This document shows, piece after piece, positions 7,771 to 18,049 of a stretch of DNA of 37,850 nucleotides (the first letter of the stretch is position 1; every line of letters starts with the position of its first letter). A program made the position numbers and the translations under genes. The stretch is taken from assembly GCF_016462705.1 (NCBI RefSeq), contig NZ_JAEMSS010000018.1:1-37850 (forward strand), in the 5' to 3' direction. The notes under the pieces are model-generated. The model ran no database searches. It saw only the letters and a list, made by a program, of their open reading frames with translations, and was not told the DNA's origin. The stretch comes from Nocardioides sp. GTDB lineage: Bacteria; Actinomycetota; Actinomycetes; Propionibacteriales; Nocardioidaceae.

Positions 7771-8676
7771 ATGGAATGCCGCATGACCTACCGACTGTCG
7801 TTCACCGAGGACCCCGCCGAGTTCCTGGCCGTCGCCGGGGAGCACCTCGCCGCGGAGCCGGTGCTCAACACGGTGCTGGCCACCGTCGCCACCCGGGCCG
7901 CCGCCGAGGACGCCTCCGGGACGCCCCGACCGGACCACCCGCGGTGGTGGGTGAGCGTGCTGGACGCCGACGAGCGGGTGGTGGGCGTGGCCATGCGGAC
8001 GGCGCCGTTCCAGCCCTACCCGCTCTACGTGCTGCCGATGCCCGACGAGGCCGCGCGGCTCCTGGCGGCCGCGCTGGTCGACCGTGGCGAGGACGTCCCC
8101 GCCTCCAACGGTGCGCTGCCGGCCGCGCGCGTGGTCGCCGACGAGGCCGCCCGGCGCGCCGGCGGCACGGCGGAGGTCACCGAGCACATGCGGCTCTTCG
8201 AGCTCGAGGAGGTCGTGGAGCCTCCGGTCCCGCCAGGGCGGCTGCGGGTCGCGACCGGGGACGACGCCGGGCTGTGCCTCGAGTGGTACCAGGCGTTCGA
8301 GGCGGCCGCCTCCGAGCAGGCGGGCCGGCCGCACCGGGTGGGCTTCGGCGAGCACTTCGACGAGGCGTTCATCGAGGGCCGGATCGCGGAGCAGCGGATC
8401 CACCTGTGGGAGACCCCCGGCGGCGACGTCGTCCACCTGACCGGGGCCAACGTGCCGGCGTACGGCGTGGTGCGGGTCGGGCCCGTCTACACCCCCAAGG
8501 AGCACCGCGGCCTCGGCTACGCCAGCGCGGCCGTGGCCGAGGTGTCGCGGCAGGTCCTCGCGACCGGCAACCGGCCGTGCCTGTTCACCGACCAGGCCAA
8601 CCCGACGTCCAACCGGATCTACCAGGCCATCGGCTACGAGGCCGTGGTCGACATGGCCAACCACGTGATCCGGTGA
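7771..8676 (+). CDS. GNAT family N-acetyltransferase (start may be 7783)
   Basis: C-terminal GNAT core: RVGPVYTPKEHRGLGYASAAVAEVSRQVLATGNRPCLFTDQANPTSNRIYQAIGYEAVVD. Confidence 0.88.
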   Translation: MECRMTYRLSFTEDPAEFLAVAGEHLAAEPVLNTVLATVATRAAAEDASGTPRPDHPRWWVSVLDADERVVGVAMRTAPFQPYPLYVLPMPDEAARLLAAALVDRGEDVPASNGALPAARVVADEAARRAGGTAEVTEHMRLFELEEVVEPPVPPGRLRVATGDDAGLCLEWYQAFEAAASEQAGRPHRVGFGEHFDEAFIEGRIAEQRIHLWETPGGDVVHLTGANVPAYGVVRVGPVYTPKEHRGLGYASAAVAEVSRQVLATGNRPCLFTDQANPTSNRIYQAIGYEAVVDMANHVIR

Positions 8677-8696
8677 CCCGTCAGGGTGCGGTCACC
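8672..8696. terminator. Possible bidirectional hairpin between convergent GNAT and ADH genes
   Basis: GGTGACC (8672-8678) and GGTCACC (8690-8696), perfect 7-bp arms, 11-nt loop, overlapping both stop codons; no U-tract. Confidence 0.35.
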
Positions 8697-9780
8697 AGAC
8701 CAGGACCGGCTTGACCACCTTGCCCGACGCCGAGTCCTCGATCGCCTGGTTGATCTGGTCGAACGGGTAGGGCGTGACCAGCCGGTCGAGGTCGAGCTCG
8801 TCGGCCATCGCGAGCATCCGCGGGATGAACTCCAGCGGGTCGGCGTCGCCCTCCAGCGAGCTCCGGACGACCTTGCCGTTCTGGAGCAGGTCGACCGCGT
8901 CGATCGGGTACTCGTCGGCACCCAGGCCGATGGCGATCAGCATGCCGCGCACCGCCAACGACTGCTGGGCCGACTTCACGACCGCGGGGACGGCGGTGGT
9001 GTCGATGCCGTACGTCGCCCCGCCGCCGGTCAGCTCCTTGACCTTGTCGACCACCGAGACGTCGCCGAGCGCGGTCGGGTCGATGGTCAGCGCTCCGTAG
9101 GACTCGGCGAGCTCGCGCCGGCTGGCGAGCGGGTCGACGGCGACCATCGTGGCGCCGGTGGTCCGGCCCGCGGCGAGCGCGGCCAGGCCGACCGACCCGA
9201 CGCCGAAGACGACGACGCTCTGGTCCGCGCTCGGGTTCGCGACGTTGAGCATCGTCCCGACGCCGGTCTGGAAGCCGCAGCCGTAGGGGCCGAGCCGCGC
9301 CAGGTCCAGCGCCTTGTCGACGACGACGCAGTTGTCGGCGTAGGCGATCGCGTGCTGGGAGAAGCTGGACTGGCCGAAGAACGAGCCGAACACGGCCTGG
9401 CCGTCGCGGGTGTAGGTCGTCGAGCCGTCCATCCGCATGCCCATGTAGTTGATGAACAGGCCCTGCTCGCAGTGGCCGTAGTAGCCGGCCGCGCACTGCG
9501 CGCAGGTGCGGCACGACCGGAGCGAGAGCACCACGTGGTCGCCGACCTCGATGCCGGTCACGTTCGCGCCGACCTCCTCGACGACGCCGGCCCCCTCGTG
9601 GCCGAAGACGTTGGGGAACATCTCCGCCGGGAGCATGTTGCGGACGGTGAGGTCGGAGTGGCACAGGCCGGTGGCGACGATGCGGACCAGGACCTCGTCC
9701 TCGCGCGGCCCCTCCAGGTCGACCTCGGCGAGGGTGAACGGCTGGCCGGGGGACTCGACGAGGGCGACGGTGGTCTTCAT
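8692..9780 (-). CDS. Zinc-dependent alcohol dehydrogenase (aryl-/class III-like NAD(P)-dependent ADH)
   Basis: MKTTVALVESPGQPFTLAEVDLEGPREDEVLVRIVATGLCHSDLTVRNMLPAEMFPNVFGHEGAGVVEEVG; GHEGAG Zn-ADH signature; structural Zn cysteines CRTCAQCAAGYYGHC; VVVFGVGSVGLAAL Rossmann. Confidence 0.92.
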   Translation of the reverse strand: MKTTVALVESPGQPFTLAEVDLEGPREDEVLVRIVATGLCHSDLTVRNMLPAEMFPNVFGHEGAGVVEEVGANVTGIEVGDHVVLSLRSCRTCAQCAAGYYGHCEQGLFINYMGMRMDGSTTYTRDGQAVFGSFFGQSSFSQHAIAYADNCVVVDKALDLARLGPYGCGFQTGVGTMLNVANPSADQSVVVFGVGSVGLAALAAGRTTGATMVAVDPLASRRELAESYGALTIDPTALGDVSVVDKVKELTGGGATYGIDTTAVPAVVKSAQQSLAVRGMLIAIGLGADEYPIDAVDLLQNGKVVRSSLEGDADPLEFIPRMLAMADELDLDRLVTPYPFDQINQAIEDSASGKVVKPVLVW

Positions 9781-9802
9781 GGCGGACAACCTAGCCACAG
9801 AC

Positions 9803-9818
9803 CTAGAACGTGTTCTAG
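9803..9818. promoter_or_regulatory. KstR-like TetR operator upstream of ADH
   Basis: CTAGAACGTGTTCTAG: 7-bp arms around GT; fits the TnnAACnnGTTnnA pattern described for the KstR steroid-catabolism repressor; 22 nt upstream of the ADH start codon. Confidence 0.55.
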
Positions 9819-9846
9819 TAGCAACCTCCCTAGACTCGACGGCGAG

Positions 9847-11229
9847 ATGACCGAGGACACGGACCACGACCAGAGCCCACGGCTCGCGGAGACCTTCGCC
9901 GAGGTCGAGGACGCGCTGCTGTCCCGGTGGCCGGAGACCAAGCTCGAGCCGTCGCTCGACCGGATCCGCGCCTTCACCGCCCTGCTGGGCGACCCCCAGA
10001 CCGGCTACCCGGTCATCCACCTCACCGGTACCAACGGCAAGACGTCGACCTCGCGGATGGTCGACACCCTGCTGCGGGCCCTGGACCTGCGCACCGGGCG
10101 GTTCACCAGTCCGCACGTCGAGCGGATGACCGAGCGCATCTCGGTCGACGGGGAGCCCCTCTCCGACGAGGAGTTCGTCGCGGCGTTCAACGACGTGGCG
10201 CCCTACACCCATCTCGTCGACGCCGACGAGGAGCACCCGCTGTCGTTCTTCGAGACGGTCGTCGGGATGGCCTACGCGAAGTTCGCGGAGGCGCCGGTCG
10301 ACGTCGCGGTCGTCGAGGTCGGCATGGGCGGCTCGTGGGACGCGACCAACGTGGCCGACGCGGCGGTCGCGGTCGTGCTGCCGGTGGCGGTCGACCACGC
10401 CAAGTACCTCGGTGGGACACCCGCGGAGATCGCGGTCGAGAAGGCGGGCATCATCAAGGAGGGCTCGGTCGTGGTGCTGGCCGAGCAGGCGCCGGACGTC
10501 GCCGAGGTGGTGCTCGCCCGCGCGGCCGAGGTCGGCGCGACCGTCGTCCGGGAGGGCACGGACTTCGGCGTGGCCACCCGCAGTCCCGCGGTCGGCGGCC
10601 AGGTCGTCTCGATCCAGGGCCTGCGGGCGCGCTACGACGAGGTCTTCCTGCCGTTGTACGGCGCGCACCAGGCGCAGAACGCCGCGGTGGCCCTGGCCGC
10701 GGTCGAGGCGTTCCTCAGCGGCGGTGAGGTCCTCCACGAGGACGTGGTCCGCGCGGCGTTCGCGGAGGTGACCTCGCCGGCCCGGCTCGAGATCATCCGC
10801 CGCAGCCCCACGGTCGTGCTCGACGCCGCGCACAACCCGGCGGGCGCCGAGGCGACGGCGGCGGCGCTCGACGACTCGTTCGTGTTCTCCCCGCTGATCG
10901 GTGTCATCGGGGTGATGGCGGACAAGGACGCCGAGGGGCTGCTCGCCGCGTTCGAGCCGCACCTGGCGCACGTCGTGTGCACGCAGAACAGCACCGACCG
11001 GGCGATGCCGGCGGAGACCCTCGCGGTGACTGCTCGTGAGGTCTTCGGCGACCACCGGGTGACCGTGGAGCCGAGGCTGGCCGATGCGATCGACCAGGCC
11101 GCAGCCCTGGCCGAGGCGGGCGAGGCCGTGGGTGAGTCCATCGGGTCGGGGGCGGTGCTCGTCACCGGTTCGGTCGTCACCGCCGGCGAGGCGCGGACCA
11201 TGCTGGGTGCCACGGGCAGGCGAGCATGA
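9847..11229 (+). CDS. folC: Bifunctional folylpolyglutamate synthase / dihydrofolate synthase
   Basis: VIHLTGTNGKTSTSRMVDTLLRALDLRTGRFTSPHVERMTERISVDGEPLSDEEF ... YLGGTPAEIAVEKAGIIKEG ... VVLDAAHNPAGA. Confidence 0.95.
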   Translation: MTEDTDHDQSPRLAETFAEVEDALLSRWPETKLEPSLDRIRAFTALLGDPQTGYPVIHLTGTNGKTSTSRMVDTLLRALDLRTGRFTSPHVERMTERISVDGEPLSDEEFVAAFNDVAPYTHLVDADEEHPLSFFETVVGMAYAKFAEAPVDVAVVEVGMGGSWDATNVADAAVAVVLPVAVDHAKYLGGTPAEIAVEKAGIIKEGSVVVLAEQAPDVAEVVLARAAEVGATVVREGTDFGVATRSPAVGGQVVSIQGLRARYDEVFLPLYGAHQAQNAAVALAAVEAFLSGGEVLHEDVVRAAFAEVTSPARLEIIRRSPTVVLDAAHNPAGAEATAAALDDSFVFSPLIGVIGVMADKDAEGLLAAFEPHLAHVVCTQNSTDRAMPAETLAVTAREVFGDHRVTVEPRLADAIDQAAALAEAGEAVGESIGSGAVLVTGSVVTAGEARTMLGATGRRA

Positions 11230-11627
11230 CCGACCCGTCCCCGGGCAGCGCGCCCCCACCGGTCCAGGAACGCTCGCCCCGGAGGGGGATGTGTGCCGCG
11301 GTGCTCAGCCTGGAGGCGATCACCCTCGGGCTCACCACCCCGGTGATGATCACCGTCGCCGACGTCGGCACCGGCACGGCGCTGGCGGTCGGCCTCGGCC
11401 TGGCCGTGGCCTGCTTCCTGGTGGCCGGGATGCTGCGCGGGGAGTGGGCCTACGCCCTCGGGTGGCTCCTGCAGCTCGGCGCGATCGGGCTCGGGCTGGT
11501 CGTGCCGCTGATGTTCTTCCTCGGCTCGGTGTTCGCCCTGCTCTGGGGCACCGCCTACTTCCTCGGCCGCAAGATCGAGCGCGAGCGCGCGGCGGCGTAC
11601 GCCGCCAGGCGAGGAGCCGACGGGTGA
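11226..11627 (+). CDS. DUF4233 domain membrane protein
   Basis: Four predicted TM helices, ATGA overlap with folC, conserved position downstream of folC in actinobacteria. Confidence 0.85.
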   Translation: MTDPSPGSAPPPVQERSPRRGMCAAVLSLEAITLGLTTPVMITVADVGTGTALAVGLGLAVACFLVAGMLRGEWAYALGWLLQLGAIGLGLVVPLMFFLGSVFALLWGTAYFLGRKIERERAAAYAARRGADG

Positions 11628-12304
11628 CCGAGCTGTCGCCGACCCCGCGCACCACCCTGACCCGGGAGAAGGAACGGGGGGTGTCCGACCGCGCCGAGCT
11701 GATGGCCCTGCTGCGGGAGGGACTCATCGCCCATCTCGGCGTCACCGTCGGTGACGGTGCCGACGCCCACCCGGTCGTCCTGCCCGTGGCGTACGCCGTC
11801 GAGCCCGACGGCCCGGACCGGGACGGCACGCTCTACGTCCACGGGTCGGTCGCGGCGGGCTGGCTGCGACGCACGCCCGGCGCCAGCGTCTGCGTGACGG
11901 TCACCGCGCTCGACGGGCTGGTGCTCGCCCGCTCGGCGTTCAACCACTCCATGAACTACCGCTGCGGCGTCGTGATCGGCCCGGTCCGGCTGGTCGACGA
12001 CCCCGAGGAGAAGGCACACGCCCTGGACCTGATCGTCGAGCACGTCGTCCCGGGCCGCGCGGCAGCGCTCCGGCCCAACACCCGCAAGGAGCTCGCCGCC
12101 ACCGCCGTGCTCGCCGTGCCGCTGCACGAGGCCTCCCTCAAGACCCGCGCCGGGGGCCCGGAGGACGACCAGCCGGACATCGACGCCGGCTACTGGGCCG
12201 GGCACCTGCCGCTGCGCGTGGTCGCGTCACCGGTCGTCCCGGACCCCGCCGCACCCGGGCCGGTGCCCGAGCACGTCCAGCGCCGGGCCGCCGACTTCGC
12301 CTGA
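11624..12304 (+). CDS. Pyridoxamine 5'-phosphate oxidase-like FMN-binding split-barrel protein
   Basis: GTG start overlaps DUF4233 stop; LMALLREGLIAHLGVTVGDGADAHPVVLPVAYAVEPDG...LYVHGSVAAGWLRRTPGASVCVTVTALDGLVLARSAFNHSMNYR. Confidence 0.85.
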   Translation: MTELSPTPRTTLTREKERGVSDRAELMALLREGLIAHLGVTVGDGADAHPVVLPVAYAVEPDGPDRDGTLYVHGSVAAGWLRRTPGASVCVTVTALDGLVLARSAFNHSMNYRCGVVIGPVRLVDDPEEKAHALDLIVEHVVPGRAAALRPNTRKELAATAVLAVPLHEASLKTRAGGPEDDQPDIDAGYWAGHLPLRVVASPVVPDPAAPGPVPEHVQRRAADFA

Positions 12305-12330
12305 GGACACCCCTCAGTAGGGTCCCGCTC

Positions 12331-12735
12331 ATGGAGCGCACCCTTGTCCTGCTCAAGCCCGACGCCGTCCGCCGCGGCCTGGTGGGGGAGATCCTCGGCC
12401 GGTTCGAGGCGAAGGGCCTGACCATCGTCGCGATGGAGCATCGCACCATCAGCGCGTCGGTCGCCGACAGCCACTACGCCGAGCACGTCGACAAGGACTT
12501 CTACCCCCCGCTGCGGGACTTCGTGACCTCCGGTCCGCTCGTCTCGGTCGTCCTCGAGGGCGACTCCGCGGTCGAGGTCGTCCGGGCGCTCAACGGCGCC
12601 ACCGACGGCCGCAAGGCCGCGCCCGGGACCATCCGTGGCGACCTCTCGCTGTCCAACCGCGAGAACCTCGTGCACGGCTCGGACTCAGCCGAGTCGGCCG
12701 CCCGCGAGATCGGTCTCTGGTTCCCCGAGCTCTGA
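12331..12735 (+). CDS. ndk: Nucleoside diphosphate kinase
   Basis: MERTLVLLKPDAVRRGLVGEILGRFEAKGLTIVAMEHR...DLSLSNRENLVHGSDSAESAAREIGLWFPEL; catalytic His in NLVHGSD. Confidence 0.97.
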   Translation: MERTLVLLKPDAVRRGLVGEILGRFEAKGLTIVAMEHRTISASVADSHYAEHVDKDFYPPLRDFVTSGPLVSVVLEGDSAVEVVRALNGATDGRKAAPGTIRGDLSLSNRENLVHGSDSAESAAREIGLWFPEL

Positions 12736-12833
12736 CGGGCACGACGAGGGTGGCCCGCGCATAGGTCCCGCGTCACGACGGGCACAGACCTTGGTCCCTG
12801 TCGCCCCGTCTCCCCGGGCCCGAGGGTGGGGCT

Positions 12834-13925
12834 GTGTCCTCCATCCTCATGACCGGGTTCCCCGGGTTCCTCGGCTCCGCCCTCCTGCCCCGCCTGCTGG
12901 CCCGCGGGGCCGGCGTGCACGCCTGGTGCCTCGTCCAGCCCCAGCACCGCAGGCTGGCCGAGCAGCGGATCGCCGAGCTGGCGGAGGAGCATCCGCACGT
13001 CCGTGACCGGGTGCAGGTACTGACTGGGGACCTCACCGAGCGAGGCCTCGGCCTGGACGCCGCGGCGAGGCGCAAGGTCCACGCCGTGTCCGAGGTCTGG
13101 CACCTCGCCGCCGTCTACGACCTCGCGGTCGGCGAGGACGTGGCCCGGCGGGTCAACGTCGAGGGCACCGACCGGGTCCTGGAGCTCTGCCGCGGGCTCC
13201 CGGGGCTGCGGCGGCTGCACTACGTGAGCACCTGCTACGTCAGCGGGCGGTACGCCGGGGAGTTCGGCGAGGACGGCCTGGACGAGGGCCAGGAGCTCCG
13301 CAACCACTACGAGGAGACCAAGTTCGAGGCCGAGCTCGCGGTGCGCAAGGCGATGGCCGACGGCCTGCCCGTGACCATCTACCGCCCCGGCATCGTGGTG
13401 GGGGACTCGTCGACGGGGGAGACCCAGAAGTACGACGGCCCGTACTTCCTCGCCCAGTTCCTCCGCCGCCAGCCGCGGCTGGCCCTGGTCCCCGCGCTCG
13501 GGGACGTCGACCGGGTGCGGGTGTGCCTCGTGCCCCGGGACTTCGTGGTCGACGCGATGGACCGGCTCTCCGCGATGGACGCCTCGCTCGGGCGGACCTA
13601 CGCGCTCACCGACCCCCACCCGCCGACCGTCCGCGAGCTCGTCGACGCGTTCGCCTCCCGGCTCGGCCGCCGGGTGCTGTGGGTGCGGCTGCCGGTCGGG
13701 GTCACCCGGACGCTCGTGGGTGGCGTGCCCGGGATGGAGCGGCTCCTCGGCCTGCCCGCCGAGGCGCTGGAGTACTTCGCCTCCCCGACGACGTACGCCA
13801 CCACCCACACCGACGAGGACCTCGCGGGGACCGGGATCGCCTGCCCGCCGTTCGCGTCGTACGCCGACCGGCTGCTCGACTACATGCTCGACCATCCCGA
13901 GGTCGGCTCGGCGGCGATGACATGA
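12834..13925 (+). CDS. Extended SDR / NAD_binding_4-like (fatty acyl reductase-like) protein
   Basis: MTGFPGFLGSALLPRLLARG (Rossmann GxxGxxG), VSTCYVSGRYAGEF..EETKFEAE (YxxxK), SDR/male-sterility-type pattern. Confidence 0.82.
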   Translation: MSSILMTGFPGFLGSALLPRLLARGAGVHAWCLVQPQHRRLAEQRIAELAEEHPHVRDRVQVLTGDLTERGLGLDAAARRKVHAVSEVWHLAAVYDLAVGEDVARRVNVEGTDRVLELCRGLPGLRRLHYVSTCYVSGRYAGEFGEDGLDEGQELRNHYEETKFEAELAVRKAMADGLPVTIYRPGIVVGDSSTGETQKYDGPYFLAQFLRRQPRLALVPALGDVDRVRVCLVPRDFVVDAMDRLSAMDASLGRTYALTDPHPPTVRELVDAFASRLGRRVLWVRLPVGVTRTLVGGVPGMERLLGLPAEALEYFASPTTYATTHTDEDLAGTGIACPPFASYADRLLDYMLDHPEVGSAAMT

Positions 13926-15958
13926 CCGCCCGCCGACCGGCCGCCGACACCCTCGTCGTCGTCGACGTCTCGCCGGCCGACCCCGCCCACGACCACGACG
14001 CGCGGGTCCGCTTCCTCGAGCAGGACGTGCGGCTGGTCCGGGTGGGCACGGCGGGCGACCTCGACGCGATCGAGGGTGAGGTGCGGCGGTGGGCGCCGCG
14101 GGCGCACGCCCTGTCGGTCACGGGCCTGGCCGCGGATGTGGACCTCCACCGGCTGGCCGCGATCGCCGACGGTGTCCCGCTGACCGACGGCCGGGCCCTC
14201 GCGCCCGTGCTGCAGGAGTGGGCGGTCCGGCACGTGCAGACCGAGATGCCGGGTCTGTTCAACAACGCCCGCACGGTCGTCATCGGCGCGCACCACCGCG
14301 GCACCACGAGGATCCTCAAGGAGTTCACCGGCAACGTCGAGTTCGCCGACCCCCTGCTGCGCCTCGACCTGCCCGCGCTCGCCGAGCACGCCCTCGCGTG
14401 GCCGTTCGCGCTGGTCCCGCCCGGTCTGCGCTCCGCGCTGGCCGCGCCGGCGGAGGCGCTCAGCACCGCGCTGACCCGCCGGGCCGCGCGGGAGAGCGAC
14501 GTGGTCGTGGCGACCTACGACGAGCTCGCCGGGTTCGGCCTCGAGGACCTCGCGGGCAAGACGCTCATCAGCTCCTCGGTCACCGACGAGCAGCTCGCCG
14601 AGCTGGCCTCGCGCGGGGTCGACCTGGTCATCGACTCCACGCCGCAGCCCTTCGAGGGCACGGTCTCGGCGGCGATGCTGGAGGCGATGATGCTGGCCAC
14701 CGTCGGTGGTGGTGCGCTCACCGACGACGACCTGCTCGACATCGTCGTCTCGGCCGAGCTGGAGCCCCGGCTGCTGCAGCCGAACGGGCCCCGGCGCAAG
14801 AGCCGCTTCGCCTTCGTGATCCACCCGCTGTCGCAGGAGTTCTTCTCCAAGGTGGAGCCCCTCGGCACGATCGCCGGAGTCACCCCCGGCCCGGTGATGG
14901 GACTCGTCGAGAAGGCGGTCGCCTACGCGCCGCCGTTCGTCTACAGCCACGTCACCGGGATCAGGTCGCCCACCGGCGCGGAGGCGGAGGGCTGGCTGAT
15001 CACCGTCGGCGGCACACCCAAGGAGCTGATGGCGCACTCGCCCGAGTTCACCTACGCCCGGCTGCTGTCGGCGGCCGAGACGGCGCGCAAGCTGGGGGCC
15101 CAGGTGATGGGACTCGGCGCCTTCACCAAGGTCGTCGGCGACGCCGGGGTGACCGTGGCCAAGCAGGCGCCGCTGCCGATCACCACCGGCAACAGCTACA
15201 GCGCGTCCGGCGCCCTGTGGGCCGCCCACGAGGCCTCGGAGCGCCTGGGGCTGATGCAGGTCGACGAGGACGGCCGGATGCACGGTGCCGCCATGGTGGT
15301 CGGCGCCACCGGGGCGATCGGTTCGGTCTGCGCCCGGCTGCTGGCGCTGGCCAGCGACGAGCTGTGGCTGATCTCGCCCGAGACCGCCAAGCTGCTCGCG
15401 CTCAAGCACGACATCGAGCGGACCACGCCGAGGGCCACCGTGCACGTCGCGGCGACCCCGGACCGGCACCTGCCGCACATGGACCTGATCGTGACGGCGA
15501 CCTCGGGGGCCGGCAAGCGGGTGCTCGACATCACCGCGGTCAAGCCCGGGTGCGTCATCACCGACGTCGCCCGGCCGCTCGACCTCTCGCCCGCCGACGT
15601 GGCGCTGCGTCCCGACGTGCTGGTCATCGAGTCGGGCGAGATCGAGCTCCCCGGCGACGTGCGCATGAAGAGCATCGGGCTGCCGCCGGGCGTCGCGTAC
15701 GCCTGCCTGGCCGAGACGGTCGTGCTGGCGCTGGAGGGGCGCTACGAGACCTTCACGGTCGGCCGGGACATCGAGTGGGAGAAGGTCAAGGAGATCTACC
15801 GGCTCGGCCTCAAGCACGGCATGCGGCTCGCCGCGATCTCCGGCGTCGGCGGGGTCTTCACCGACGAGGACTTCGCCCGGGTCCGCGAGCTGGCGCTGCG
15901 CGAGCGCGCGAGCCTCAGTCACATGAGTCACACCAGTCACGGCGTGCCTCCGGCGTAG
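13922..15958 (+). CDS. Large dehydrogenase; C-terminal region resembles long-chain acyl-[acyl-carrier-protein] reductase
   Basis: ATGA overlap with the SDR. C-terminal part: GPVMGLVEK..., GLGAFTKVVGDAG, ITTGNSYSA, MVVGATGAIGSVCARLLA (Rossmann), PGCVITDVARPLDLSP, GVAYACLAETVVLALEGRYE, EKVKEIYRLGLKHGMRLA. Confidence 0.72.
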   Translation: MTARRPAADTLVVVDVSPADPAHDHDARVRFLEQDVRLVRVGTAGDLDAIEGEVRRWAPRAHALSVTGLAADVDLHRLAAIADGVPLTDGRALAPVLQEWAVRHVQTEMPGLFNNARTVVIGAHHRGTTRILKEFTGNVEFADPLLRLDLPALAEHALAWPFALVPPGLRSALAAPAEALSTALTRRAARESDVVVATYDELAGFGLEDLAGKTLISSSVTDEQLAELASRGVDLVIDSTPQPFEGTVSAAMLEAMMLATVGGGALTDDDLLDIVVSAELEPRLLQPNGPRRKSRFAFVIHPLSQEFFSKVEPLGTIAGVTPGPVMGLVEKAVAYAPPFVYSHVTGIRSPTGAEAEGWLITVGGTPKELMAHSPEFTYARLLSAAETARKLGAQVMGLGAFTKVVGDAGVTVAKQAPLPITTGNSYSASGALWAAHEASERLGLMQVDEDGRMHGAAMVVGATGAIGSVCARLLALASDELWLISPETAKLLALKHDIERTTPRATVHVAATPDRHLPHMDLIVTATSGAGKRVLDITAVKPGCVITDVARPLDLSPADVALRPDVLVIESGEIELPGDVRMKSIGLPPGVAYACLAETVVLALEGRYETFTVGRDIEWEKVKEIYRLGLKHGMRLAAISGVGGVFTDEDFARVRELALRERASLSHMSHTSHGVPPA

Positions 15959-16064
15959 GACGGACTTCTGTTCCTAGCCTGACCGTGCCGGGCGTGGCCG
16001 ACGCGCCACCCCGGCGCCAAAGCACACCCGCCCTCAGCACCCTTCCCCGGCAGAGGACAGACAG

Positions 16065-17104
<1,040 letters not shown>

Positions 17105-17108
<4 letters not shown>

Positions 17109-18049
17109 CGGACCTGATGCCGCGCGAGCGGCTCAACCGCCGCGGCAGCCTCGAGCCCCGCGCGCCCGGGACTCCCCGGCGCTCGCGGGCCGTCAGCCTG
17201 GTGCTGGCCTGCCTGGTGCTGATGACCCTCGACCTGGTCGGAGGCGAGTCGTCTCCCGTCGACGCCGCGCGCCGGCTCGTCGGTGAGGCGTACGCGCCGG
17301 TCGAGGCCGGCGTCGACGCCGTGCTCGGTCCGGTCCTCGCGGTGTCGGGCTGGTTCCGGACCCAGGACTCGCTCACCGAGGACGTCGCCCGCCTCGAGGC
17401 CGAGAACGACCGGCTGCGGGGCGACCTGGCCACGGTCGACTACGAACGCAACCGGCTCGAGGAGTACGACGGGCTCACGGCGGCCGCGGAGCAGATCGGC
17501 TACGCCCTGGTCCCCGCCCGGGTCATCGGCATCGGCCCGGCCCAGACCTTCTCGCGCACCGTGACCATCGACGCCGGCACCGACGCCGGCCTCCGCCCGG
17601 ACCTGACGGTGGTCAGCGCCGCCGGCCTGGTCGGGCGGGTCATCCGGGTCACCAGCTCCTCCGCGACGGTCCTGCTCGTCATCGACGCCGACTCAACGGT
17701 GGGCGGCCGGGTGGGCAGCAGCATGAAGATCGGCTTCCTGCACGGCCGCGGCGACCTGGGCGACTTCGGCAGGACCGGCCGGCTCGACCTCGAGCTGGTC
17801 GACCAGACCACGGTCCCCGCGCGAGGGGACGCCGTCGTGACCTGGGGGAGCGAGGACGGCGCGCCCTACGTCTCCGGCGTGCCGGTCGGGACGGTCCGCT
17901 CCGTCTACTCGAGCGTGCGGGACAGCACCCAGCGCGCCGTGATCGCGCCGTACGTCGACTTCGGTGCGCTCGACCTGGTCGGGGTCGTCGTCCCCTCGGG
18001 GACCGCGAGCGACCGGGCCGTGGTCGAGCCGGACGGGACGCTCAGGTGA
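17105..18049 (+). CDS. mreC: Rod shape-determining protein MreC
   Basis: GTG start overlapping mreB stop; TM helix, coiled coil LTEDVARLEAENDRLRGDL, VIGIGPAQTFSRTVTIDAGTDAGLRPDLTVVSAAGLVGRVIRV. Confidence 0.94.

Noticed and set aside
8692-11259. 855-aa minus-strand ORF
   Set aside because: Only its C-terminal part (from Met at 9780) is the ADH; the rest is antisense to folC, a high-GC frame artefact.
12301-12317. CTGAGG-ACACC-CCTCAG hairpin between the PNPOx-like gene and ndk
   Set aside because: Only 6-bp arms in very GC-rich DNA; too weak to call as terminator or attenuator.
13880-15940. 686-aa minus-strand ORF
   Set aside because: Antisense to the AAR-like gene; low-complexity RDG/DDV-rich shadow frame.
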